From contig JAHEYP010000005.1 of assembly GCA_023251535.1 (NCBI GenBank), forward strand, positions 81,699-145,698: 64,000 bases of DNA, in the 5' to 3' direction. Positions 17,874 through 27,600 of the stretch are shown here, piece by piece. The DNA is from Bacteroidota bacterium (GTDB lineage Bacteria; Bacteroidota; Bacteroidia; AKYH767-A; OLB10). The first letter of the stretch is position 1. Each line of letters begins with the position of its first letter. Both the position numbers and the translations under genes were made by a program. The notes beneath the pieces are model-generated. The model saw nothing but the letters and a program-made list of their open reading frames with translations. It was not told the origin of the DNA and did not search any database.

Positions 17874-19030
17874 TTCGTTTTGTTTAAAACAGAATCGCGT
17901 TTGATAAACACTAATCCTGAGAGGCCTAACAACATCAATACCGCAGCAATTACTTCTGCTTGCGTTACTGTTAATCCCATTAAATCGAATTTATTGTTTA
18001 CACGAATTTGCTCTATCATCATTCGTTCGATTCCATTCAACAAAAGATAAAGCGAAAATAATTTACCAGGAACAGTAAACTTTTTACGGACCGACCATAA
18101 AACAAAGAATAAAAGTATACAGGTAATAGCTTCGTATAATGGAGTCGGATAAACAGCATCAGTAAGCATCATACAATGATGCCCTTCACATCCCGGAATA
18201 GGAATACCACTATTGATAACATTATTAGGATAAGAATATGACCATGCCCAGTCAGGGAGCCAACTTAAAAACGATGGCTTAGGATTTAAATTCACAATTC
18301 CCCAATCGCCATCTCCTGCAATTTGACATCCAAGCCTTCCTGTTCCATATGCTAGCATTAATCCCGGAGCCGTTGCATCAGACAAATCAAGAGCGCCTAT
18401 TTTATGCTTTCTGCCAAAGTAGATAACCGCTGCTGCTCCGCAAATTAGTCCGCCATACATTGTAAGACCACTAAACGACAACAAAGCGTCAATAGGATCA
18501 CGCATTAAATCGTCGAGGTTCTCGAGATTATGGAAAATCTTTGCTCCTATAATTCCTGCTATCGCGGCAATAAAAGTAATGTTCATTACCAATTGATGAG
18601 GGAACATTTCTTGCTCTTCATGAACCAATTCAGGCAAACGATTTTTTTCTCCCTCACGGTAACGCATATACCCCATTATCGCTGCTACTAGCAATCCACC
18701 AATAATATTCCCCTTAGCCGACAATAGTACACCTTGTGTGTCCGCAACAAATTCAGAATAATTCATTGCTGCATATAAAAACTTAAACCCAACAAAAAAT
18801 CCAGTCAATGCTGAACCAAAAATATCTGCTCGTGATGCAGGTGCGCCTTTAATTACTTTTACTAAAAACGATTTTAATATTCCTTGTTTCTCTTTTCGCA
18901 ATAATTCTGATTGCAAAGTATAGGCAGCCAACATAAACGATATGGCCATCATAAATCCAAAACTTTGAATTGGCAATGGAATGTTTATGCCGAATAGATC
19001 TTTAAGTAAATCTGATATTGTAGGATACAT
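17870..19030 (-). CDS. lgt: Prolipoprotein diacylglyceryl transferase
   Basis: 386 residues, longer than the roughly 280 of the E. coli enzyme; the extra length is a polar stretch after the first helix and an insert around the GDGDWG region, as in other Bacteroidota. Integral membrane enzyme with about seven helices. The family signature appears as YGTGRLGCQIAGDGDWG. It transfers diacylglycerol from phosphatidylglycerol to the lipobox cysteine of prolipoproteins, including the lipoproteins of this window. Middle gene of the operon mtaB-lgt-suhB. Confidence 0.9.
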   Translation of the reverse strand: MYPTISDLLKDLFGINIPLPIQSFGFMMAISFMLAAYTLQSELLRKEKQGILKSFLVKVIKGAPASRADIFGSALTGFFVGFKFLYAAMNYSEFVADTQGVLLSAKGNIIGGLLVAAIMGYMRYREGEKNRLPELVHEEQEMFPHQLVMNITFIAAIAGIIGAKIFHNLENLDDLMRDPIDALLSFSGLTMYGGLICGAAAVIYFGRKHKIGALDLSDATAPGLMLAYGTGRLGCQIAGDGDWGIVNLNPKPSFLSWLPDWAWSYSYPNNVINSGIPIPGCEGHHCMMLTDAVYPTPLYEAITCILLFFVLWSVRKKFTVPGKLFSLYLLLNGIERMMIEQIRVNNKFDLMGLTVTQAEVIAAVLMLLGLSGLVFIKRDSVLNKTK

Positions 19031-19045
19031 AGCTTTTTTGTTCGG

Positions 19046-20383
19046 TTAATGCGCCGACACCAATTTTAAAATTTCATTCTCACAGAATTCAACTTCCGCA
19101 AGTCCTTCCGAACTCACTCCAATAATTTTACATGAAACTATTTTATTTACTAACTGTTCATTATAAGGAGTTGCCACTCTAATATAGTTTGAACTATATC
19201 CGTACATAAGTCCTTCTTGCTTCTCTGCTTCAAATAAGACAGGCCATTCGCTTCCAACTTGAGATTCATAAAATGCACGTTGCTTTTTCAACGACAAATT
19301 ACGAAGGACTTTATTTCGTTGCTTTCTGATATTTATAGGAACCACTCCAGGCATATCAACCGCAGGTGTGTTTGCACGTTCCGAATAAGTAAATACATGC
19401 AAGTAGGAAATATCTAAATCCTTTAAAAACTGAACTGTTTCATTAAACAACTCGTCGGTCTCTCCAGGAAATCCAACAATCACATCAACACCAATAGCAG
19501 CATTCGGCATTAGCGATTTGATTTTCGTTACTCTATCAACATAAAGCTGACGAAGATAACGTCGACGCATAGCCTTCAACATCTCATCCGATCCGCTTTG
19601 CAATGGAATATGAAAGTGAGGCACGAATTTACTCGACATCGAAACATGTTCAATAACTTCATCTGTCACCAAATTCGGTTCAATTGATGAAATACGAACA
19701 CGCTTTAATCCTGTTACATTTTCTAGTGCTTTCGCTAAGTCAATAAACTTTTCAGCTCTAGAGCCATTTTCTCCCGACAACCCGAAATCGCCTAAGTTCA
19801 CTCCTGTAAGTACAATCTCTTGCGCACCGGAAGCAACTATTTTTTCTACTTGAGCAATTACGTTTTTAACATTGTCGCTTCTCGACATCCCTCTTGCTTG
19901 AGGAATAGTACAAAAAGTACAACTGTAGTCGCATCCATCTTGAACTTTCAAAAACACACGCGTGCGATCGTCGGATGAGTATGAACTGATATAATTCTTC
20001 ACTTCCTCAATTTCACAAGAAATTACGTTGCCATGTTCCTGCTTTTGAAGATTATCGAGGTATTGAAGGACATTAAATTTTTCGTTTGCTCCCAACACAA
20101 GGTCAACTCCTTGCATATCGGCAATCTCTTGCGGCTTTAATTGCGCATAGCATCCTACCACGATCACTTTACCATCGGGATTCGAAGCCATGGCTCTATT
20201 AACGATCTGACGGCACTCACGGTCGGCATTTTCGGTTACAGAGCAGGTATTGATCACATATACGTCGGCAGGTCCCGGAAAATCCGCTTTACGCCAACCT
20301 GCGTCCTTAAATTGACGGGCTAACGTTGAAGTTTCCGAGAAATTCAACTTACATCCAAGTGTATGAAACGCAACTGTTTGCAT
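19046..20383 (-). CDS. mtaB: tRNA t6A37 methylthiotransferase MtaB
   Basis: 445 residues from the ATG at 20383; a start at 20401 is ruled out because it would lie upstream of the predicted transcription start. N-terminal methylthiotransferase domain with its three cluster cysteines (HTLGCKLNFSE, VINTCSVTE, VVGCYAQLKP), a radical SAM core with CxxxCxxC (DGCDYSCTFC near 150), and a C-terminal TRAM domain. It converts t6A to ms2t6A at position 37 of ANN-decoding tRNAs. First gene of the operon with lgt and suhB, 15 nt upstream of lgt. Confidence 0.92.
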   Translation of the reverse strand: MQTVAFHTLGCKLNFSETSTLARQFKDAGWRKADFPGPADVYVINTCSVTENADRECRQIVNRAMASNPDGKVIVVGCYAQLKPQEIADMQGVDLVLGANEKFNVLQYLDNLQKQEHGNVISCEIEEVKNYISSYSSDDRTRVFLKVQDGCDYSCTFCTIPQARGMSRSDNVKNVIAQVEKIVASGAQEIVLTGVNLGDFGLSGENGSRAEKFIDLAKALENVTGLKRVRISSIEPNLVTDEVIEHVSMSSKFVPHFHIPLQSGSDEMLKAMRRRYLRQLYVDRVTKIKSLMPNAAIGVDVIVGFPGETDELFNETVQFLKDLDISYLHVFTYSERANTPAVDMPGVVPINIRKQRNKVLRNLSLKKQRAFYESQVGSEWPVLFEAEKQEGLMYGYSSNYIRVATPYNEQLVNKIVSCKIIGVSSEGLAEVEFCENEILKLVSAH

Positions 20384-20390
20384 GGGAGTG

Positions 20391-20398
20391 CAAAAGTA
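20391..20398 (-). promoter_or_regulatory. -7 element of mtaB, 7 nt from the start codon
   Basis: TACTTTTG on the minus strand matches TAnnTTTG at every fixed position. With transcription starting about 4 nt downstream the leader would be about 4 nt, predicting an essentially leaderless mRNA. Confidence 0.6.
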
Positions 20399-20451
20399 CA
20401 AAAAGAAGTTGGTTGATGCACGGGTCGCAGATAATTGAAACTGAACAATTT

Positions 20452-20492
20452 AAGTGATTGATGCCGATAATCAATTCACTTTTATAGCTTTG
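20452..20492 (+). promoter_or_regulatory. Promoter with overlapping inverted repeat before the peptide-binding lipoprotein
   Basis: TAGCTTTG (20485-20492) is a perfect -7 element, 7 nt from the ATG at 20500. Immediately upstream is an imperfect inverted repeat, AAGTGATTGAT (20452-20462) against ATCAATTCACTT (20470-20481), one base of bulge. It covers the space where a -33 element would sit and could be an operator. Confidence 0.5.
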
Positions 20493-20499
20493 TGACATC

Positions 20500-22131
20500 A
20501 TGCGACATATTATTTATGCATTTGTTATCCTGTTGGCCGGATGCGGAAACGTTAATAAAAACAATAGCGATAAAACTGTATTTCGCTACAATGAAGCCTT
20601 TGGAATAACATCGCTCGACCCTGCATTCTCAAATAATCAGTCTAATATTTGGGCATGCAACCACCTTTTCAACGGCCTAGTTCAACTCGACGACCAACTT
20701 AACGCCAAACCAGCGATAGCTAAGTCATGGGAAATCTCAAGCGACGGAAAGAATTATCTATTTCATTTGCGTGAGGATGTCTATTTTCAAAAAGACACTT
20801 TACTAAACCCCAACAGAAAAGTAATAGCATCCGATTTCGTATACAGTTTTAATCGAGTTACGAATGAAAAAACGGCATCTCCGGGATCATGGATATTCAA
20901 TTTTGTGAAGAAAGATTCTTCTAATGTATTAACTGGAGTAAAAGCAATTAATGACAGCACACTCGAAATTAACCTTTCTACTCCATTCCCTCCTTTTATC
21001 GGATTATTAAGCGCAGCATATTGTTCTGTTGTTCCTCATGAAGTAGTGGAGTTTTACGGTAAAGATTTCAGAAAACATCCCATCGGCACCGGACCATTCA
21101 AATTTGATCGATGGATAGAACGAACTGCATTAGTACTTCACAAAAACGAAAACTATTTCGAATTTGATTCAGCAGGAAAAAGACTCCCCTATTTAGACGC
21201 TGTAATGATTTCATTTATCAACGACAAACAAAGTGCATTCTTGGAATTTTTAAAAGGGAAACTCGATTTAATTTCAGGGTTAGATGCGGGATTCAAAGAT
21301 GACTTACTGACTCCTGGAGGAAAAATGCGTGCAAAATATACAGGACGATTTAAAATGGAAACGGCACCGTATTTGAATACCGAGTATTTAGGATTTATAA
21401 TGGACCCAAGTTTAGAATCGATGAAAGGGAATCCATTAAACAACATTAAAATTAGACAGGCTATCAGCTACGGGTTCGACAGAAAAAAAATGATAGCTTA
21501 TCTTAGAAATAGTATGGCGACTCCCGGCACTGGTGGAATTATTCCTCCAGGAACACCGGGCTTTACAAATGCAGAAACTTACGGATACAATTATAATCCT
21601 GAATTAGCTAAAAAATTATTGGCAGAAGCAGGTTATCCTAACGGCAAGGGATTACCGACAATTACTATGAGCACTACCAGTTCATATCAAGATTTATGTG
21701 AATACATCCAAGGACAGCTTTCGGAAATTGGGATAAAAGTTAATGTTGAAATTAATCAATCGGCTCAACATCGTCAGATGGTTGCGAAACAACAATTAGT
21801 TTGGTTTCGAGCATCATGGATTGCCGACTATGCTGATGGAGAAAATTATTTATCCCTTTTTTACTCTAAAAACAAAGCCCCTGCAGGACCAAACTACACG
21901 CACTACTCTAATAGGCACTTCGACGAACTTTATGAGCAATCGTTGTTAACGCAAAATGACAGTATGCGACAGGAACTGTATCGTGCGATGGACGAAACAG
22001 CGATGAAAGATGCGCCAGTTGTAGTACTTTATTATGACAGAGTTTTGAGACTGGTACAAAACAAAGTCAGCGGACTCACTATGAATCCGCTGAACCTTTT
22101 AAATTTAAAGACTGTTAAAATCAATAATTAG
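20500..22131 (+). CDS. Peptide/oligopeptide ABC transporter substrate-binding lipoprotein
   Basis: 543 residues. Very short lipoprotein signal (MRHIIYAFVILLAGC, Cys15), then a family 5 extracellular solute-binding fold. Recognisable features: SLDPAFSNNQSNIWACNHLF, the AKSWEISSDGKNYLFHLRE motif, and PIGTGPFKF. The family binds oligopeptides or nickel and hands them to a DppBC/OppBC permease. No permease or ATPase gene is adjacent, so the partner must be elsewhere or the protein works alone. It converges with the next gene, their stop codons overlapping by three bases. Confidence 0.85.
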   Translation: MRHIIYAFVILLAGCGNVNKNNSDKTVFRYNEAFGITSLDPAFSNNQSNIWACNHLFNGLVQLDDQLNAKPAIAKSWEISSDGKNYLFHLREDVYFQKDTLLNPNRKVIASDFVYSFNRVTNEKTASPGSWIFNFVKKDSSNVLTGVKAINDSTLEINLSTPFPPFIGLLSAAYCSVVPHEVVEFYGKDFRKHPIGTGPFKFDRWIERTALVLHKNENYFEFDSAGKRLPYLDAVMISFINDKQSAFLEFLKGKLDLISGLDAGFKDDLLTPGGKMRAKYTGRFKMETAPYLNTEYLGFIMDPSLESMKGNPLNNIKIRQAISYGFDRKKMIAYLRNSMATPGTGGIIPPGTPGFTNAETYGYNYNPELAKKLLAEAGYPNGKGLPTITMSTTSSYQDLCEYIQGQLSEIGIKVNVEINQSAQHRQMVAKQQLVWFRASWIADYADGENYLSLFYSKNKAPAGPNYTHYSNRHFDELYEQSLLTQNDSMRQELYRAMDETAMKDAPVVVLYYDRVLRLVQNKVSGLTMNPLNLLNLKTVKINN

Positions 22132-23216
22132 TCTTTCCAATCGGCAATAAACAAATTAGTATCATGTGTGCCGTTGTTATTTCTATTAGAAGAGAAAATC
22201 AAATGCTTACCATCAGGGGAGAACATAGGGAAAGCATCGAACATTGAATCAAACGTAATTCTTTCCATATTTTTACCGTCAAGTCCGATCATATATAAGT
22301 TGAACGGTAATCCGTGAGTAGCTGCAAAATTCGTTGCGAAGATTACTTTCTTTCCACTTGGATGGAAAAACGGAGCCCAACTAGCATTTGGAAGATCGGT
22401 GATTTTAGTAAGTCCAGAACCATCAACATTACAAGTATAAAGCGACATATTAGTTGGCATTACTAAACCATCTTTTAACAACGCATTATATTCAGCAACT
22501 TCTTCAGGAGTTTTAGGACGAGAAGAACGGAAGATCAAGCTTTTGCTATCGGGAGAAAAGAAAGCTCCACCATCGTAACCTAATTGATTGGTTACTTGCT
22601 TCACATTACTTCCATCGATATCCATAGTATATAATTCAAGATCACCTGAACGAAGACTAGTGAATACTATTTTCTTACCATCAGGAGAAACAGTTGCTTC
22701 GGCATCATATCCCGGAGTGTTAGTCAACTGTTTTTTAATGTTTCCTTTTAAGTCTGCAACGAAAATGTCGAAATCAGAATAAATAGCCCAAACATATTTA
22801 TGATCTTCACGCTTTGGTGGATCAGGTGGACATTCCTTATTTCCTACGTGAGTAGAAGCATAAAGAATTAATGAATCACCCGGCAAGAAGTAAGAACAAG
22901 TGGTTCTTCCCATGTTAGTACTAATAAGTTGCGGAGGAGTTGTCTTAGTATCTTTATTAGATAAATCGAAACTAAAAATTTGATCACACTCTTTACCATT
23001 TGCTTTATCGCGCATTTGGTAGGTAATCATCTTCCCGTTAAAGCTAAAATATGCTTCAGCATTATCACCACCGAAAGTTAATTGGCGAACATTCGACAAA
23101 TGTTTTTCCTCTCCTTTATACAAAAGTGTTTTCGGATCAAACTCAGGCTTTGCTTCCTGAGCATACATTGTACCTGCAGCTAAAAGTGCCAGTACTAATA
23201 ATTGATATTTTTTCAT
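22128..23216 (-). CDS. TolB-like PD40 beta-propeller protein, exported
   Basis: 362 residues. Signal peptide 1-19 (AAGTMYAQ) followed by about six WD40/PD40-type blades with the recurring SPDGKKIVFTS, SPDSKSLIFRS and SPDGKHLIFSSNR motifs. This is the TolB propeller fold, but no N-terminal TolB domain and no Pal-Tol neighbours are present. Likely a periplasmic propeller of unknown partner. The 3' end overlaps the convergent peptide-binding gene by 4 bases, leaving no room for a terminator between them. Confidence 0.75.
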   Translation of the reverse strand: MKKYQLLVLALLAAGTMYAQEAKPEFDPKTLLYKGEEKHLSNVRQLTFGGDNAEAYFSFNGKMITYQMRDKANGKECDQIFSFDLSNKDTKTTPPQLISTNMGRTTCSYFLPGDSLILYASTHVGNKECPPDPPKREDHKYVWAIYSDFDIFVADLKGNIKKQLTNTPGYDAEATVSPDGKKIVFTSLRSGDLELYTMDIDGSNVKQVTNQLGYDGGAFFSPDSKSLIFRSSRPKTPEEVAEYNALLKDGLVMPTNMSLYTCNVDGSGLTKITDLPNASWAPFFHPSGKKVIFATNFAATHGLPFNLYMIGLDGKNMERITFDSMFDAFPMFSPDGKHLIFSSNRNNNGTHDTNLFIADWKD

Positions 23217-23630
23217 AAGTATTGAATAAGTGCAGCGAAAGTAATCTAAGCATCAGACTTAAAATGTCACATCTTAGTCATAAATCCAAATACAGACATA
23301 AATCATAATTTGGACTAAAAATCATTAGTTACACTCTTAATTTTCCTCATTTCAAATTCCAAATTCGCATTTTCAAAATAAAAAAAAACTCCGGCAAGTT
23401 GTTATTTTTGAGTTAAAGTGAAGTCCATCTTGATTTCAGGCTCAAAACTTCGTATATTTGATAATTATTCAAAACATACAATAAACAGGAACGTATAATC
23501 GTTTACATAAAAACTGCCCTGTTTTAAACAAATTCATTCTTTAAAAATATTCGTGCCTATAAGCTGAAAATCTACACATAGAAAAATTTACGAGTACCCA
23601 TCTCAAACCAACCTTAAACAAGGAGGAACT
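23217..23630. other. Divergent intergenic region with long leader of the sigma-factor gene
   Basis: 414 bp without a gene. It holds the promoter and a roughly 165-nt 5' leader of the ECF sigma gene. The leader contains an inverted repeat AAACAGG (23483-23489) / CCTGTTT (23518-23524). For the minus-strand propeller gene only a near -7 match (TACTTTCG) is visible. No known riboswitch was recognised. Confidence 0.6.
23430..23460 (+). promoter_or_regulatory. Promoter of the ECF sigma-factor gene
   Basis: TTG at 23430-23432, a 20-nt spacer, then the perfect -7 element TATATTTG at 23453-23460. This is the standard housekeeping layout for Bacteroidota and leaves a leader of about 165 nt. Confidence 0.65.
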
Positions 23631-24218
23631 ATGTGTAAACAGCAAGTCACTGACAATGAATTAGTCGCGCGCTTTATTAAAGGAGAGGAAAGCGCACTCC
23701 AAAGCTTAATTATTCGTCACGAAAGGAAGATCTATACCAGTATTTATTTATTGGTAAAGGACAGGGAATTGTCGGATGATATTTTCCAGGACACCTTTAT
23801 TAAAGTCATAAACACCTTAAGGTCAGGAAATTATAACGAAGAAGGAAAGTTCTTATCGTGGGTATTGCGTATTGCTCACAACTTGGTAATCGACCATTTC
23901 CGAAGCCTAAAGAAAATGCCTTTAGTTCATGACACGGAAGAGTACAGCATCTTTGATACGCTTCCATTAATGGATGATAATATTGAAGACAAAATCATTT
24001 TAGAACAGATCCATAAACAGATTCGAGTATTAATTGAAGAACTCCCCTATGATCAACGTGAAGTTGTGATTATGAGACACTTCGGAAACATGAGCTTTAA
24101 GGAAATTTCAGAAGTGACCGGGGTAAGCATCAACACCTCACTAGGCAGAATGCGATATGCTTTAATTAACCTTAGAAAACTGATCAAAGAAAAAGATCTT
24201 TATTTAAACGTATCATAA
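23631..24218 (+). CDS. ECF-type RNA polymerase sigma factor
   Basis: 195 residues. Region 2 (about 8-75) includes the core-binding and -10 recognition helices (SDDIFQDTFIKVI, FLSWVLRIAHNLVIDHFR); region 4 (about 130-185) has the helix-turn-helix (MSFKEISEVTGVSINTSLG). No region 3, as expected for the extracytoplasmic-function class. The start is supported by a strong Shine-Dalgarno sequence (AAGGAGG, 6 nt before the ATG), rare in this window. A small protein follows 53 nt downstream and may be its regulator. Target genes are unknown; the adjacent giant adhesin is one possibility. Confidence 0.9.
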   Translation: MCKQQVTDNELVARFIKGEESALQSLIIRHERKIYTSIYLLVKDRELSDDIFQDTFIKVINTLRSGNYNEEGKFLSWVLRIAHNLVIDHFRSLKKMPLVHDTEEYSIFDTLPLMDDNIEDKIILEQIHKQIRVLIEELPYDQREVVIMRHFGNMSFKEISEVTGVSINTSLGRMRYALINLRKLIKEKDLYLNVS

Positions 24219-24271
24219 CAATAATTACTTAGGTACAGCGTTTCATAGAAAATAACCTCTTAAAAAAGCCT

Positions 24272-24502
24272 ATGAACGAAAGTTGTACTCTAAACGATTT
24301 AGTTTTATACCTGCATAATGAAACCACCATTATACAAACGGTGGAAGTTCAGAATGCTATAGATAATGATGAAGAAGTAGCTGAAATATTCGATGACCTT
24401 AAAAAAATCACGGGATATATTCAAGAAATCAGCATACGACCTGCGGGTGCTCTTCGAGAGTCTATATTAAATTACGCCCGTTTAACGGCCGGAACCAAAT
24501 AG
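24272..24502 (+). CDS. Small acidic protein paired with the sigma factor, possible regulator
   Basis: 76 residues, acidic, no membrane segment. The N-terminus (CTLNDLVLYLHNETT) and middle (helical, EEVAEIFDDLKKITGYI) followed by a C-terminal RESILNYARL resemble the short cytosolic proteins that follow sigma-factor genes in many Bacteroidota. An anti-sigma role is inferred from position. The zinc-binding HxxxCxxC motif of classical ZAS anti-sigma factors is absent. Confidence 0.6.
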   Translation: MNESCTLNDLVLYLHNETTIIQTVEVQNAIDNDEEVAEIFDDLKKITGYIQEISIRPAGALRESILNYARLTAGTK

Positions 24503-24514
24503 GTGTAAACCACT

Positions 24515-24550
24515 AGAAGCCAATTCAATAGAATTGGCTTCTTTATTAAT
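24515..24550 (+). terminator. Terminator after the sigma-factor operon
   Basis: Perfect 12-bp stem AGAAGCCAATTC / GAATTGGCTTCT with loop AATA, followed by a weak T-rich tract. It separates the sigma operon from the adhesin gene. Confidence 0.75.
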
Positions 24551-24692
24551 ATTAGCAAAGTACAAGTATATTAAAATTATTTTTTTGCCAATTTTTTTAG
24601 GCATTTCACCCAAATATTAATGCCGTTTGCCAATGTGATAAAAATCACGTGCATTTTAGGTCGTAAATTTCGAGACTAATTATTTACAGCCC

Positions 24693-27600
24693 ATGTTCTC
24701 GAAAAAAACTATTCTGATTTTTTTATTCCTTTTGGCCGGCATTAACGTATTTGCCGCTCGCTTTAGCAGTTCAAGTTGTACTCAACTAAATACTGGCGCT
24801 TCAGCACTTCCTGGGTCAACTGCCAATCAAGTAATTCGTGTTGATTTAGTTGGAACAGGAAACAATTCAGGTTCTTCGTGGACACTATCGTCGATATCGT
24901 TTTCTCTAACGAATAGCAGCAACTACTCTTCTGCGAAACTTTATTACGGAACTAGCACTTCATTTTCTAGTGCTACTTTAATACAAACAATTAGCAATCC
25001 TGGTAGCTCTGCAACGTTTAGCTCATTCTCAACAACACCAACTGCTTCAGGAAGTTCGGCCACAACAATATCGTTGTTCCTTGTTGTCGATTTAAAATCT
25101 AGCATTTCTTGTAATAATGCGGTAATAGATGCTTCGGTTGCTTCTAGCGGATTAAACATTGGAGGAAATGGAGGAGGAAACAACTTAACTCCAACAACAA
25201 ATAATCCTACAGGAAACGGAAATGTTGCAACATCAGTCACTCCTACAATTTCAATTGCGGCATCAGCAACAACAATTTGCTCCGGAACTTCAGTAACCTT
25301 CACTCCCACTATCGCAAATGGCGGAACAACCCCAACTTACCAATGGAAAGTTAATGGAACCAATTCAGGGACAGCTTCTACTTTTACGTCTACGACATTA
25401 ACCAATAGCGATATTGTCACTTGCGTGCTTACCTCAAATCATGTATGTGCCAGCACTAGTACCGTTACATCCAACGCGGTAACAATGACTGTTGATGCTT
25501 ACCCAACGGCATCAATAACACAAGGAAGCACAGTGAATATTTGTCCTCCGACAACTTCAACCACACTAAATGCCTCCACGAATCAATCAGGGGTTACTTA
25601 TTCATGGAAAAAAGACGGGAACACCATTTCAGGTGCATCATCATCTACTTACGCTGCAACATTTGGCGGATCATATTTAGTAACGATCACAAATGCTACA
25701 GGATGTTCAACGACTTCTTCTGCTACTGTGGTGAATATAGGAAATAGCTTAGCAATTGCTGCCTCTTCAAATTTGTCAGCCGTTTGCCCTAATAGTACGA
25801 TTAACTTAACTACAACTAATAGTACTAATTTCACAAAAACCTTTACTAATAGCACCTCGGTTTCAATTCCTGACAATTCAACAACTGGAGCTACTTCAAA
25901 TATTGATGTTTCAGGATTACCAAACACATTAACAGGAGCAACAGTTACAGTTTCTTTATCGATTAACCATACTTTTAATGATGACTTAGAAGTTTATTTA
26001 TTGAAACCCGGCGGATCAATCACTACAGCATCATCAGGATCGCAATTATTCAATAACGTTGCAGGAACTTCAATCACATTAACAAGTGATAATGGAGGAA
26101 GTGGAGCAAATTATAGCGGAACGCTATTCACAGATGCCGCTTCTTCAAACATCACTAGCATTAACAATTCAAACATCAACAATATTTCTGGAAGCTATCG
26201 TCCTGAACAAGCGTTTTCAACTTTATCGGGTAACCCGAACGGAACGTGGAGCTTAAAGGTTTTTGATGATGCATCTACAGATACAGGAAGTTTAACTTCA
26301 TGGACTATCAACATTACTTATCCTGATGGAACTACATACGCGTGGACTTCTTCCCCTGCAGGATTTACATCAACTGTAAAAAACCCAACGAATGTTGCTA
26401 TAAGCAATACCACAACATATACTGTTGTTGCTACAGATCAAATTGCCGGATGTACATCATCTGCTTCAGTAACTGTTAATGGCGATATTATTAAACCTGT
26501 TGTTAATTGCAAAAATGTTTCTGTGAACTTAAACAGCGCAGGTCAAGCATCAATAACTGCTTCTCAAATCAACAATGGATCAACCGACAACTGTACAATT
26601 TCTTCTATTGTTGCGAGAAAAACAAATTTTGATTGCTCTAACTTAGGTGCCAATTCTGTTTACTTAGTAGTAACTGATAACTCGGGAAATGTCGATTCAT
26701 GCTTAGCAACTGTAACAGTAATTGACAACATTAAACCGATAGTTAATTGCACGAGTATAACAGCAGCATTAGGCATTGACGGCACAGTTACTGTTTCGCC
26801 TTCAAGTTTAAATAATGCAAGCAGTGACAATTGCGGAATTAGCAATTTCAGTTTAAGTAAATCAACATTTAATTGCCAAAACGTTGGAGTAAACAGCGTT
26901 TACTTGATTGCAACAGATGCTTCAGGGAATAAAGATTCTTGTTTAACAACTATTACGGTAACATCCGACTTATCAGCAACAGCAACAATCACAACTCCTA
27001 TTTCTTGTTACGGCGGAAATGCAACTGTCTTGGTTGCTGCTACAGGTGGATCAGGAATTTATTCTGGAACAGGCTCAATTCAAGTCATTGCCGGAAATTA
27101 TAATTACACCATTACCGACAACAACGGCTGCTCTACATCAACTTCCATTTCTGTTTCTCAACCTACGGAACTTAATGTAACGGGAAGCTCCGTAGATCCA
27201 TTATGTCACGATGACGCAAACGGCTCAATTAATTTGTCAGTCTCTGGAGGCACTCCAAGTTATACTTATGTATGGAGCAGCGGACAAACAACTGAAGATA
27301 TTTCTTCATTAGTTGGCTCTAATTATACAGTCACTGTCACTGACAATAATGGTTGTTCAAAAACAAATAGCTATACATTATCAAATCCTTCTCAGCTTTC
27401 TGCAACAATTACTACAACAGACAATGCTTGCTATGGTAGTAACAGCGGCACGGCAACAGCAAGTGTAAGCGGAGGGACTACTCCATACTCATATCTGTGG
27501 GATAATGACAACGAAACTGCTTCTGCAATTTCAGGTTTATATGCAGGGTTCTATAATGTAATCATCAATGATCTTAACAATTGTACTATTTCAGTTCCTT

